This document shows, piece after piece, positions 7,630 through 16,120 of a stretch of 40,387 nucleotides of DNA. The first letter of the stretch is position 1. Each line of letters starts with the position of its first letter. A program made the translations under genes and the position numbers. The stretch is from Bacteroidales bacterium UBA4788 (GTDB taxonomy: Bacteria; Bacteroidota; Bacteroidia; Bacteroidales; VadinHA17): the NCBI GenBank assembly GCA_002402965.1, contig DHGW01000077.1, positions 1 through 40,387 of the forward strand, in the 5' to 3' direction. The notes beneath the pieces are model-generated. The model ran no database searches, had not been told where the DNA came from, and saw only the letters and a program-made list of their open reading frames with translations.

Positions 7630-8840
7630 AGATCTTCAGAAACAGATATTTCAAGGCGGAATGAACCGGCGCCATCCTTTTCCATGGAATAGCTTTTAAT
7701 TCTGACACTTTGTATCCAGCTAAAAGATGAAAGCTTTTCAACAAACTCTTCCAGCGACACAGTGTTGCCGGCTAATCCGGTAATATAAATAATGCCGTCA
7801 CTAAATAAGAACTGCTCTTTTTTCTGATTACCCGATTTCGGGGGGTAGAGACTCATTTCAGCAAGCACTATCCCGGGAGGAACGCACGAAGCGATCCGGT
7901 CAGAGAAATATGTAAGGAGTTTTGTACTTCTGTTATTCCTGGCCTCAATTACCGTCTGCTTAATTACCAATGACTTTCTGAGGGAATCAATCTGTACAAG
8001 TTGCTGTTTTCCTTCTATTAATGAGTCACTTAAGAGGCGGCTTTGTTTATCAAAATTCATTAATAAGATGAAATTTACTGCCAGGGAGACAAAAATCAGA
8101 AGAAGAAAGGGAAGTACGGTCACCGACAATATTCTCTTCGCCGCCAGTTCTTTTCGCTGAACTGACAGCACTTCATCATTGATGTCTTCAAAGCCGGACT
8201 GAAAAAAAGTATAGCAGAGAGAGAGAGGCACAAGGTACTCTGAAGAAAGACTATCACTATCAAAATCAACGGAATAGTTATTCTCCACACTGTTTTGTAA
8301 GCATCGCTCGAAACTTATTACTATGCCCTCCTTAAAAGAAAGAGTATAGAATGGTACAGCTATTTCGTCATTGCCTGCAGTGATACCAGTCAGGCTCTCA
8401 ATATTGAACGGACCCATCTTCAGGTCACAAACGAGAAGGCCACCATCATTAAGTGATTGTATCAGTTTATGGATATCCTCCTTTCTTACAAGGGAGACTA
8501 TTGTTTTATCTGTCCCGGCATAGTGCTTTCTGAAAAAAAAGTCCTTAATACCTGATCCGGGGAATGCCTGGGAGACAGGATTCTCAGATGAAGACCTGTC
8601 AACCAAACGATGGATGACATTACTTCCATCAATGGAGATCAAAAGAGGGATGTTGCCAGGAATATTACGGACTATTTTTTCAAACGAACCCGAAGAATAA
8701 GTACTCTCAATTCTTACCCTGCCATTCTTTTTCACCGCAATTACTAAAGAGGCATACAACTCAGAATCTTGGCCATACCACAGATAGAGACCCGCACACC
8801 TGCCCGCCCTCCGAACCGTACTTTCCTCAAGGAAGTTCAT
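7626..8840 (-). CDS. PilM-PilN fusion-like protein (GspL analogue)
   Basis: At 404 residues it has an N-terminal cytoplasmic region (about 1-230) with an actin-like/PilM-like feel, one membrane helix (about 237-261), a short coiled coil (262-302) and a C-terminal ferredoxin-like domain (303-404: GIIYITGLAGN, then VEKLSSFSWIQSVRI) typical of PilN. GspL joins these same two parts in one chain, whereas type IV pilus systems use separate PilM and PilN proteins. It follows the secretin gene by 4 bp and overlaps the PilO-like gene. The PilN-like half is convincing; the N-terminal half is diverged and its ATP-binding residues are not obvious. Confidence 0.72.
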   Translation of the reverse strand: MNFLEESTVRRAGRCAGLYLWYGQDSELYASLVIAVKKNGRVRIESTYSSGSFEKIVRNIPGNIPLLISIDGSNVIHRLVDRSSSENPVSQAFPGSGIKDFFFRKHYAGTDKTIVSLVRKEDIHKLIQSLNDGGLLVCDLKMGPFNIESLTGITAGNDEIAVPFYTLSFKEGIVISFERCLQNSVENNYSVDFDSDSLSSEYLVPLSLCYTFFQSGFEDINDEVLSVQRKELAAKRILSVTVLPFLLLIFVSLAVNFILLMNFDKQSRLLSDSLIEGKQQLVQIDSLRKSLVIKQTVIEARNNRSTKLLTYFSDRIASCVPPGIVLAEMSLYPPKSGNQKKEQFLFSDGIIYITGLAGNTVSLEEFVEKLSSFSWIQSVRIKSYSMEKDGAGSFRLEISVSEDL

Positions 8841-8844
8841 CTTC

Positions 8845-10791
8845 TCAGTTAATGATTGTGGGTTTTATAAAGATGTTCAGCTTCGAATTTGAGTTCGTCT
8901 CCTCACGTGATGAGAAGAACCATTTTAAAATTGGAATCCGTGACAGTAAAGGAGTCCCGTGACCAGTTTTGCTGTCACGTTTTTCTTCCAACCCGCCTAA
9001 TAAGATCATTTCTCCGTTTTTTACTCTTATCAACGACTTAAAGGTCCTGGATGTCTGACCGGGTGGGGCGGTAGTCGAGATTCTTTCTGTAAAATCTGAC
9101 TGAGTAACTTCCACCTCAAGTGTTATCTGATCATCGCCTGAAACCTGGGGGGTTATTATTACAGCAAGTTCAGCCGTTACAGGCTTATAAGTTTGCGTTG
9201 TGGCCGTCTGAGGATTCTGTGTACCAATAATATTAACAGATTCCTCGAGATAGTATTCTGTATTCCCAATACTCAGTTCAGCCTTGTGTCCGTTTAGTGT
9301 TGACAGAATAGGTGTAGATCTTATTTTCAGTATCCCTTGGTTCTCAAGTATTTTCAAGGAAGCATAGAAATCAGGAGTCACCTGACCGATTTTTGCCCAC
9401 CCGAAGCCGTTAAACCTGTTAATAAGGTCATTGACCGATTGCGAGCTGAGGGTCAAATTAACGCCCGGGAAGACGGTTCCGCTCGTCTTTACCTGCTGGT
9501 CAGTCAGGCCGGCTTCGATCCCCGTGCTTATTGTATACGAGGTACTATAGTCAATAATCAATAATTCTATTGATATAACAGGGACTATTCTATCAATCTG
9601 TCTGATAAACTCTGCCACTGCTTCAACGCCTGTCTGCGGGCCGCTCAGAAAAACGCTGTTCAACTCTTTAAAAACACGCAAATCTACCTCTGCAAGTAGA
9701 TCTTCCGGGATAGCAAAAGCGATACTGTCAACACTGCGATATTGAAGAGGCATGACCTTCTGGGTCATGAAGTCTGGTGCATCTGTTTTCCCTATATAAT
9801 AAACCCCGTTTGTTCTCTTAAAGACCAGGTCTGATCCGGCAAGCACTGAAGTAAAAACCTGGTCAAACCCGGCTCCGGTGATCTGAATACTAATCTTTCT
9901 GTCACTTGGGGAGGAAAGGATGTAACTGAGTCCGCATTTTTCACCAATTTCCTTTATTACATTCGACAGAGAGGCATTCTCGGCAAAGACAGAAACGCTA
10001 TCCGGACCGAGTTGCCGTACTGTCACCACAGAGTTAGCTCCGACAGATTCACCCTGATTCCTCTGATCAGACCCAGTGTAAGGCCGAACAGCCTGTACTT
10101 CCGTTATTGGGACCGGTTTTTTCTCAATCAAAATAAAACCGTCCGGGGTAGGATTGGCGGTGAGATTGTTTGCATATGCCATCTTATCAATAGCATCCTC
10201 TAGTGGCATGGAAAGGATGAAGGCATTTACGGGCTCAGAGGCGGCCTCAAAAGAAGGGATGATGTTTCTGCCTGTTTCAATTGTAACAGCCTTCAGGAAT
10301 GTTGCAAGCATCTCGCCATCAACCTCAACAGTTAACCTGTTGGTAGAATCATTATACTCAACAAAACAAAGCGGGCGGGGTGCCGGAATATTTAATGGTC
10401 TTACAATGAAAATATTGTTGATTTCAGTGATATCAAGACTGAACTGCCGGCTTAGAAAAATCAAAACGTCAGATACACGGACATCAGAAAAGTTATTTGA
10501 TACTCTATGATTGACAGTAGGATCAATATCCATATTTAGTCCTGCATTGTTTGCTATGGCCCTCAGAAACTCATTCAACGGAACATCAGTTACAGAGATA
10601 TTTACTGCATTTTTCAGTCCTGGTATTGAATCTTCAAGTCTCCTGATCTTTTTTTCAACCGAATCAATCCTGACAAAAAGATCATCAGCCTCCTGTGCAG
10701 CTACATGTTGCGGGATTGCCCAAAAAGCAAACAAACCCAAAATGACAAAACATCTTTTTAATATTCCAAGTTGCATTTTCATAACTCGCAT
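8845..10791 (-). CDS. gspD: Secretin of a type II secretion/type IV pilus-like system
   Basis: This outer-membrane channel of 648 residues begins with a signal peptide (about residues 1-32, ending AAQ/EAD; inner Met codons at 4 and 6 are alternative starts). A short coiled region leads into an N0/STN-like domain (about 55-120), further N-domain repeats (about 140-225 and 265-335), and the C-terminal secretin core (about 400-648). The core contains VISIELLIIDYSTS, STLNGHKAELSIG and the closing signature LLGGLEEKR, then RIPILKWFFSS. Length is normal for PilQ/GspD. The stop is 4 bp before the GspL-like gene and the start abuts the gspE stop. No long C-terminal S-domain follows the core, consistent with a different or absent pilotin site. 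Confidence 0.93.
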   Translation of the reverse strand: MRVMKMQLGILKRCFVILGLFAFWAIPQHVAAQEADDLFVRIDSVEKKIRRLEDSIPGLKNAVNISVTDVPLNEFLRAIANNAGLNMDIDPTVNHRVSNNFSDVRVSDVLIFLSRQFSLDITEINNIFIVRPLNIPAPRPLCFVEYNDSTNRLTVEVDGEMLATFLKAVTIETGRNIIPSFEAASEPVNAFILSMPLEDAIDKMAYANNLTANPTPDGFILIEKKPVPITEVQAVRPYTGSDQRNQGESVGANSVVTVRQLGPDSVSVFAENASLSNVIKEIGEKCGLSYILSSPSDRKISIQITGAGFDQVFTSVLAGSDLVFKRTNGVYYIGKTDAPDFMTQKVMPLQYRSVDSIAFAIPEDLLAEVDLRVFKELNSVFLSGPQTGVEAVAEFIRQIDRIVPVISIELLIIDYSTSYTISTGIEAGLTDQQVKTSGTVFPGVNLTLSSQSVNDLINRFNGFGWAKIGQVTPDFYASLKILENQGILKIRSTPILSTLNGHKAELSIGNTEYYLEESVNIIGTQNPQTATTQTYKPVTAELAVIITPQVSGDDQITLEVEVTQSDFTERISTTAPPGQTSRTFKSLIRVKNGEMILLGGLEEKRDSKTGHGTPLLSRIPILKWFFSSREETNSNSKLNIFIKPTIIN

Positions 10792-12216
10792 TTAAAAATC
10801 GGACATCAGGATCGGAAGAACTTCATCAAGCGAGGATTCTCCCCGGCAGAACAGGTCATAGGCGGAAGACGAAAGCTTCGGGATCTGCCTTTCCTGCATA
10901 TGATCACTTATTTCAGTCCGGCCTGCCTTAACGGCTAACCGGAGTTCCTCGCAAATTTCTATAATCTCAAAGACTGCTATCCGGCCCGAGTATCCGGTGT
11001 AGTTGCATTTCGGACAACCTGCCGGCTTGAAATAACTGAGTGGCAAACGAAAATCAGACTTAGGTATCCGTTCCTGTGATTCATCTATGACCTTCTGTTT
11101 ACAATGTACACACAGCTTTCTGACCAGTCTCTGGGCAACCGCCATATTGAGAGTTGAGGCAAGCAGGAACGGCTGAATACCCATATCAAGCAATCTTGTG
11201 ACAATACCCCATGCTGAGTTTGTATGAATTGTAGACAAAACCAGATGACCTGTCAGGGCTGCCCTTATTGCCATCTGCGCCGTTTCATTGTCGCGGATCT
11301 CTCCCAACATAATTATATCAGGGTCCTGTCTCAGAAAAGTACGCAGAGCCCTTGAGAAAGTCAGACCTATATCTTCCCTCAGGTTTACCTGGTTCACACC
11401 GGCTACTGTATATTCAACCGGGTCCTCAATAGTCAGGATGTTGACGTCCTTTCTATTGAGAAGATTAAGTGTTGCATAAAGGGTTGTTGTCTTTCCTGAT
11501 CCGGTTGGGCCGCTAATCAGGACTATACCGTTTATCTTCCGGACCCCGTCAGAATAATCTGCTAACTGCGCGGCTGACATTCCCAGCTCCTGCAGAGTGA
11601 TCTCCGTCGTGCTTTTCTTCAGAAGCCTTAGAACAACCTTTTCACCGTAAATTGACGGAATAACTGAAACTCTGATATCCTGCGCCTGGTCTTTATTCTT
11701 CAGGCTTATCCTTCCATCCTGCGGGAGTCGTTTCTCGGCAATATCAAGATTTGCCAATATCTTTATTTTATTTATAAGCGCCGGGTATTCATCCTTCCTT
11801 ATGATGAATCTCTCCAACAATTTACCATCAACGCGCAAACGAACCCTTCCTTTTTCTTCAGTCGTCTCGATATGAATATCACTTGAATTGATCTTATATG
11901 CTTCATCGATTATTGTTTCCAGGAAACCCTCCTGGTTAAGCATATCTGTCTTTAGACCACCGGAGATTTCAGTCCTGACATAGTAAGAGGACAGACTGCG
12001 CTGAAGCAAATCATCATTCAAAGACTCAAGAAAAATATCTTTCCCCAGAAGTACTTTAAGCTCCAGGGTAAGTGTTCTCCTGTCAGTTGAAGGACTGCAA
12101 TAGAAGGTTAATGAAGAGCCGTTAGCTTTCTTGGGAAGGATATTATAATAAAAAGCCTGGTCAGAACTTAAAACCTGAAGGGTATCCGTACCTATTTCAA
12201 TCCTTTCAGTTGCCAT
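10792..12216 (-). CDS. gspE: GspE/PilB assembly ATPase
   Basis: This cytoplasmic hexameric ATPase powers pseudopilin assembly. In 474 residues it shows the N2-like domain (about 95-200, SSDIHIE and RLPQDGRIS), Walker A GPTGSGKT (236-243), the Asp box around ILTIEDPVEY, Walker B IIMLGE (301-306) and the His box region ALTGHLVLSTIHTN. A four-cysteine zinc site (C369, C372, C401, C404) is present, as in GspE and PilB but not in PilT. The long N-terminal N1 domain is reduced to about 90 residues. It overlaps the prepilin peptidase gene by 11 bp and abuts the secretin. No second, retraction-type ATPase occurs in the window. Confidence 0.95.
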   Translation of the reverse strand: MATERIEIGTDTLQVLSSDQAFYYNILPKKANGSSLTFYCSPSTDRRTLTLELKVLLGKDIFLESLNDDLLQRSLSSYYVRTEISGGLKTDMLNQEGFLETIIDEAYKINSSDIHIETTEEKGRVRLRVDGKLLERFIIRKDEYPALINKIKILANLDIAEKRLPQDGRISLKNKDQAQDIRVSVIPSIYGEKVVLRLLKKSTTEITLQELGMSAAQLADYSDGVRKINGIVLISGPTGSGKTTTLYATLNLLNRKDVNILTIEDPVEYTVAGVNQVNLREDIGLTFSRALRTFLRQDPDIIMLGEIRDNETAQMAIRAALTGHLVLSTIHTNSAWGIVTRLLDMGIQPFLLASTLNMAVAQRLVRKLCVHCKQKVIDESQERIPKSDFRLPLSYFKPAGCPKCNYTGYSGRIAVFEIIEICEELRLAVKAGRTEISDHMQERQIPKLSSSAYDLFCRGESSLDEVLPILMSDF

Positions 12217-12727
12217 AGAGCATAAGGTTGTTTATGAGATTGGCATTCCTGCTGATTTCAGGTATAAATACTCCGGCGATCATCAAGATGATCATATATA
12301 CAGCCAGCAGCCCGGCAAGGGGGATAAGCCCGGGACGATCTCTTGTGACCACCAACCTGATTAACCAAAAAATCAGGGCGAAGAGAAGCCCGGCAATGTA
12401 AAAGAAAATGAAGCTTGTCCAGGAGAAGGCGAAAGCCATAATTATTATAAAAATCAGGTCGCCCGTGCCAATTAAGCGATTAACAATATGTGAAATTGTC
12501 TTTCCCTGCAATGAGTAATAAACATAGAGTATCACTCCCTGAATCACTATTATCATCAGGTTAATTGCAGTGCCGGAGATATATTCTCTGAGGTTAAAAT
12601 TTCTCAGACTGTCACTTACGACTAAGATTAACAGTATCGGGAACAGTAACCAATGAACCGCTCTTAATCTGAAATCCTGTATTGCCAGAATTAAAAGGAC
12701 ACTGCATAATAGTACCTGAATAATCAT
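12206..12727 (-). CDS. Prepilin peptidase (type IV leader peptidase, A24), short form
   Basis: This integral membrane aspartyl protease removes the leader of pseudopilins. The two catalytic aspartates are visible: D18 in QDFRLRAVHW and D90 in GTGDLIFIIIMAF (the GxGD motif). There are about six hydrophobic segments in 173 residues. The N-terminal cytoplasmic domain with CxxC motifs and the N-methyltransferase part found in full-length PilD/GspO is absent. So this is the short, peptidase-only form, and pseudopilins may be unmethylated or methylated by another enzyme. It sits 1 bp after the major pseudopilin gene, consistent with dedicated processing. Confidence 0.88.
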   Translation of the reverse strand: MIIQVLLCSVLLILAIQDFRLRAVHWLLFPILLILVVSDSLRNFNLREYISGTAINLMIIVIQGVILYVYYSLQGKTISHIVNRLIGTGDLIFIIIMAFAFSWTSFIFFYIAGLLFALIFWLIRLVVTRDRPGLIPLAGLLAVYMIILMIAGVFIPEISRNANLINNLMLYGN

Positions 12728-12728
12728 T

Positions 12729-13139
12729 TTAATCCTTTATCACCTCTTTAAGGTCCTTGATTTCGTTTATCTCCCACACATTATAAGTGCCATCTCCGTC
12801 AAAATCTACTACAGCGGTTGCCCGGGAAATGAATCCGGCAGTTGATGCAGATGTTATTTCTATTAAATAATTGGCCTTGCCGCCTTCTGTTGTAAGTTTT
12901 TCCTGTTCAAAACCAAGCTCCTCAAGGTTGAGTGAGTACTTTGAATAAAGGTAGAAATATGACTTCTGGAGCATGTGTACATGGTTAAGCTGTAATTGGG
13001 CCTCAGTGCTTTTTGCCCTGGTTATCAGTGGCATAAGGTTAGGCAGAGCGAGAAGAACAAGTATTCCTATTATGATTAGAACTACGAGTAGTTCCGTCAG
13101 CGTAAATGCTGGTAAAAACTTTTTGTTTACCTGTTTCAT
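12729..13139 (-). CDS. gspG: Major pseudopilin, GspG-like
   Basis: The 136-residue pseudopilin has a basic leader (MKQVNKKFLPA) and the hydrophobic helix FTLTELLVVLIIIGILVLLA with Glu at mature position 5. The residue before the cut is Ala instead of Gly. The helix continues with the GspG-like LPNLMPLITRAKSTEAQLQL. Near the C-terminus, DFDGDGTYNVWEIN has the acid-rich look of the calcium-binding loop of GspG. It is the first machine gene after the sigma/anti-sigma pair and is followed immediately by the peptidase. GspG is favoured over PilA for the calcium-type loop and the T2SS-like neighbours, but a short pilus subunit cannot be excluded. Confidence 0.85.
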   Translation of the reverse strand: MKQVNKKFLPAFTLTELLVVLIIIGILVLLALPNLMPLITRAKSTEAQLQLNHVHMLQKSYFYLYSKYSLNLEELGFEQEKLTTEGGKANYLIEITSASTAGFISRATAVVDFDGDGTYNVWEINEIKDLKEVIKD

Positions 13140-13172
13140 GATATTATATTTCCATCTAACTGTAAGTCCATT

Positions 13173-13616
13173 TTATAAAGCATTGATTAGGGGGCGGAAA
13201 CATTCTAAAATATCCTTACTGATTGCAATAAATGAAGTTATCAATGGCAGTGCTATTGACAATAAAGCAGCTGCCTTAAACCATCCTCTGTTCTCTCCGG
13301 GTTTAGGTGGCCTGTTAGCTTCAATCACTGACCTTATTATCCCGGAATCTTCATTTGTCTTACAGATTTCGTACAGGTCATTTTCAATATCAGGAATGCT
13401 GTTTGCAATTTCCACGCTGAAAGAAAAATCTGTCAGATCTTTTATGATCCCCTTTATAATTTTTTCCTGTTCTTCAACAAATTCAGCCAGTTTAATATAA
13501 AGGTGATATTCGTACCTTAATTCAGGGTCATTGATCAGATTAGCACTGAATCTCAACTTTATCCTGCTTGAAGCAGGCTCATTTATAACATGTTCTATGT
13601 AGTCGAAGTGATTCAT
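13173..13616 (-). CDS. Small membrane-anchored protein, candidate anti-sigma factor
   Basis: The 147-residue protein has a helical cytoplasmic N-terminal region (about 1-105) and one hydrophobic segment (about 112-132) near the C-terminus. The phrase LINDPELRYEYHLY resembles the N-terminal pattern of Bacteroidota anti-sigma proteins. Its start lies inside the sigma-factor gene (38 bp overlap in another frame), a strong sign of translational coupling. No zinc-binding HxxxCxxC is present. I infer that it tethers or inhibits the sigma factor at the membrane; there is no direct family match. The GspG-like gene follows after 33 bp. Confidence 0.6.
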   Translation of the reverse strand: MNHFDYIEHVINEPASSRIKLRFSANLINDPELRYEYHLYIKLAEFVEEQEKIIKGIIKDLTDFSFSVEIANSIPDIENDLYEICKTNEDSGIIRSVIEANRPPKPGENRGWFKAAALLSIALPLITSFIAISKDILECFRPLINAL

Positions 13617-14181
13617 TTTGTTGGCTCCTGTATAATGGACATTCAGATATGATGCGGATTAATTTTTTCTTGCAAATTTTCTTCTTATCTGCAACAGCCT
13701 GGGGATTAATAAATCCCATTTCAACTGCTATTTCTTCATTTGACTTTCCGTTTAATGAAGCTTCCATAACCGCCTGTGATTTGGAATCGAGTTCATGAAG
13801 AGCTTCCGTGAAAGCATGATATTTTTGATCTTCAATAGCTTCCATGTCTGCCAGGTCATACATATCTGCTTGAGGTGTTGGAACACAGTCTGCCATAAGA
13901 GGTATTATCTTCTTTCTTTTGTAAAGAGTCTGGAACCACTTATGCCGGCAAATGGAAATAAAAAAGGTTGAGAAGTCGCATGTCAGGTTTGGCATTTGTG
14001 AATCAAGTTTTATCATTATACTTAGCAGAGAATCGTGAAACATGTCTTCCGCATCCTCACGTGTTCCGGAATTTATTATTACCCAATTACATATTCCTGG
14101 AAATAAGCATTTATAAATTAGTTCGATTGTAGCTCTGTCGCGATTTTTCAATCTCAGTAAAACTTCATTCCGGGAAAGCAT
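13579..14181 (-). CDS. ECF-type RNA polymerase sigma factor
   Basis: The 200-residue sigma-70 family protein has region 2 at about residues 10-90 (DAEDMFHDSLLSIMIKL is the 2.2-like core-binding helix) and region 4 at about 130-190 (LDSKSQAVMEASLNGKSNEE followed by the IAVEMGF helix-turn-helix). No region 1 or 3 is present, as in ECF sigma factors. It heads the fourteen-gene secretion/pilus operon and overlaps the small membrane protein gene, so it likely controls this operon or its substrates. I could not find a clear housekeeping -7/-33 promoter directly upstream, which would suit self-activation. That last point is inference. Confidence 0.88.
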   Translation of the reverse strand: MLSRNEVLLRLKNRDRATIELIYKCLFPGICNWVIINSGTREDAEDMFHDSLLSIMIKLDSQMPNLTCDFSTFFISICRHKWFQTLYKRKKIIPLMADCVPTPQADMYDLADMEAIEDQKYHAFTEALHELDSKSQAVMEASLNGKSNEEIAVEMGFINPQAVADKKKICKKKLIRIISECPLYRSQQNESLRLHRTCYK

Positions 14182-14868
14182 GACAACTCAGATTTAGGGT
14201 TATATCTCGAAGGATTGTATCTTTCCATTAATGCCTCCCCCTGCCTAATCTACCTGCCGCATTTTCCATGCGGTTTCTGATATCTGAAATAGCGCCTCAC
14301 CACTCTTACTATCTGCTCCTCATATCAAATAGCAACTCATTACACCTGTGCTACCAGATAATCCATATTTTATCTATCCGGTTAGAGGCGTTTTATAGAA
14401 GGGATTTTTCAATAAATATCATCAACAAACCACGAGCCCTCTGGTCCCTTCTAAAAAAATCATTAAAACATTCCGCTGCTTTCAGACAATGAGATTAAAA
14501 TTACTAAATATTTATAATATGCTAATACTAAACGATAATTTTTTATTTAAGAATGGTTTCAACTATATTATAATGCAGATACGGCTGATATTGTGCATAT
14601 TATTAATTTGGAAACCTTAGGTAAACAACATAGGTACGCCATGTAATGTCGGTAACACCATCTGTCCATGAGAGAGAGAGAGTATGATAACTTTAAACTG
14701 CTTACAACAGGGTATTTCCGATACTATCTCTGTGTCGAAACAATACAAAAAGATATTCCACGGACTACCTTCAGGTAATCCTAAAAAGAGTTAAAACATA
14801 AGAGATGTAAGAATGATTATTCCCATGACGGCGCAGAACTCGACCTGGTATTTTCTGTTTGTTGCTCT
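14182..14868. other. 687-bp AT-rich intergenic region upstream of the secretion operon
   Basis: No credible gene is seen on either strand. The region holds the presumed promoter of the sigma-headed operon (minus strand), a perfect 6-bp-stem hairpin CCGCAT/ATGCGG at 14257-14273, and a short (GA)n run at 14670-14682. A 74-codon plus-strand frame from 14268 has low-complexity composition and looks spurious. On its other side the region meets the 3' end of the AAA/DUF4143 gene. Confidence 0.55.
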
Positions 14869-16038
14869 TTAGTAAGTCAAACCAAACTTCCAAAGTGGTA
14901 TTGTATTCAAATAACCCTGTTCAATGCTGTCTTTTACAACGAAGGCATTATCTAAACCCTGAATTTGCTTCAACCCTTTGTTTTTTCCACCAACTTCAAA
15001 GGTATAATCACCAATCCGAAAATCAGCAACAGGAGATACGATCACATCATATTTTAACCTTAGCTGGTTTAAGAAAAATGTCTCCCTAATGTTCCCGGAA
15101 TTTGAATTGATACTGGCCAAACTGTAAATCAGATTTGTGTTGTCCAAATAGATTTTATCAACTTTGCCCAGGCCTCTGATCCCTCCGGTGGCATCCCTTA
15201 GTTGGGTAATCAATCCTGCTTCTTCTATAAAGAGGCAATAATCAGCAATATTGTTCCGGCTGGCCACAAGGGCAGCAGATATGCTCGTCTTGTTGGGTTT
15301 AAACGGAACGCTTTTCGCAATAATAGCCAATAATTGCTTTAATTTCCTCCCGGTTGATACATTCATGCCGGCATACATGGGAATATCTGTTTCCAGGGTA
15401 TGGTTGACGATCTGCTGCAGTTTCAGTTCAAAATTTTCTTCCAATGAAAACGGATAATACCCTCTCTTCAAATAATCTTCAAAAAGCGGTAAAGGATGCT
15501 TTATTTCAGGGAGTTCCGCTTTATGCGACAGGATCTCCTCCAATGAATACGTCCGGGAAATCACTTGATGAAACAATTGCAAATACTCCCTGAAAGACAA
15601 ACCTTGCATGTGGTACATGACCGCCCTTCGACTTAAATCAGAAGCTCCTTTTTTGATATCCAACACAGAAGAACCGGTAAATACAACATTCAGTTCCGGA
15701 TAATAATCGTAGATCAGTTTCAGTTCCCTGGCCCAGTCTTTGTATTTATGGATTTCATCAACAAATAAATACTTCCCGTTGCGTTTTACAAACGCATCAG
15801 CCAGATCAATTAGCTTGTTATCCGAAAAATAAAAGTCCTCTGCTGTGACGTATAGTGTCTCAGTAAGGTTCAGGTTATTTTTGATATGCTGCAATACCAA
15901 AGTCGTCTTTCCAACTCCACGCGGACCGGTAAGCCCGATCATACGACTTTCCCAATTTACCTCAGCATAAATGTATCGAAAGAAACTGGTATCCGTCTCT
16001 TTTAGAAGTTTTAAAAATTGTTCAAATAATTTCTCCAT
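14869..16038 (-). CDS. AAA-type ATPase with DUF4143 domain
   Basis: The 389-residue ATPase has an AAA_14-type N-terminal domain: Walker A GPRGVGKTTL (about residues 35-44), Walker B KYLFVDEIH (about 90-98), a sensor-like VFTGSS, and DLSRRAVMYHMQGLSFREYL. A C-terminal DUF4143 region (about 200-385) ends in a nuclease-like beta pattern (DVIVSPVADFRIGDYTFEVG). Such proteins are widespread, often patchily distributed, and mostly of unknown function. It stands alone, far from its neighbours. Its promoter region has repeated ATAGTGCAAATT boxes and the predicted leader is very short. The family call is secure; the role is unknown. Confidence 0.9.
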   Translation of the reverse strand: MEKLFEQFLKLLKETDTSFFRYIYAEVNWESRMIGLTGPRGVGKTTLVLQHIKNNLNLTETLYVTAEDFYFSDNKLIDLADAFVKRNGKYLFVDEIHKYKDWARELKLIYDYYPELNVVFTGSSVLDIKKGASDLSRRAVMYHMQGLSFREYLQLFHQVISRTYSLEEILSHKAELPEIKHPLPLFEDYLKRGYYPFSLEENFELKLQQIVNHTLETDIPMYAGMNVSTGRKLKQLLAIIAKSVPFKPNKTSISAALVASRNNIADYCLFIEEAGLITQLRDATGGIRGLGKVDKIYLDNTNLIYSLASINSNSGNIRETFFLNQLRLKYDVIVSPVADFRIGDYTFEVGGKNKGLKQIQGLDNAFVVKDSIEQGYLNTIPLWKFGLTY

Positions 16039-16055
16039 GGTCGTTTACTATATAT

Positions 16056-16064
16056 GCAAAGATA
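16056..16064 (-). promoter_or_regulatory. Bacteroidota -7 promoter element of the AAA/DUF4143 gene
   Basis: Read on the minus strand this is TATCTTTGC, matching the Bacteroidota TAnnTTTG -7 consensus. It lies 18 bp before the ATG, so the transcript would have a leader of only about 10 bases. Operator-like repeats overlap and precede it. Confidence 0.6.
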
Positions 16065-16066
16065 AT

Positions 16067-16120
16067 AATTTGCACTATTAAAGTTCGAATATTTATTAAA
16101 TTTGCACTATAATAGTGCAA
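16067..16120. promoter_or_regulatory. Repeated operator-like boxes upstream of the AAA/DUF4143 gene
   Basis: AATTTGCACTAT occurs twice in direct orientation (16067-16078 and 16099-16110). The second copy is part of a perfect inverted repeat, TTGCACTAT-A-ATAGTGCAA (16102-16120). The copies are 32 bp apart, about three helical turns, and lie in and just upstream of the predicted promoter. A repressor or autoregulatory site is a fair guess. Confidence 0.5.

Noticed and set aside
14268..14492. Plus-strand 74-codon open frame in the long intergenic region
   Set aside because: Low-complexity Leu/Ile/Ser/His composition, no start signal and no recognisable domain.
14670..14682. (GA)n run as a phase-variable tract
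   Set aside because: Short and not within or next to a credible start codon; I see no gene it could switch.
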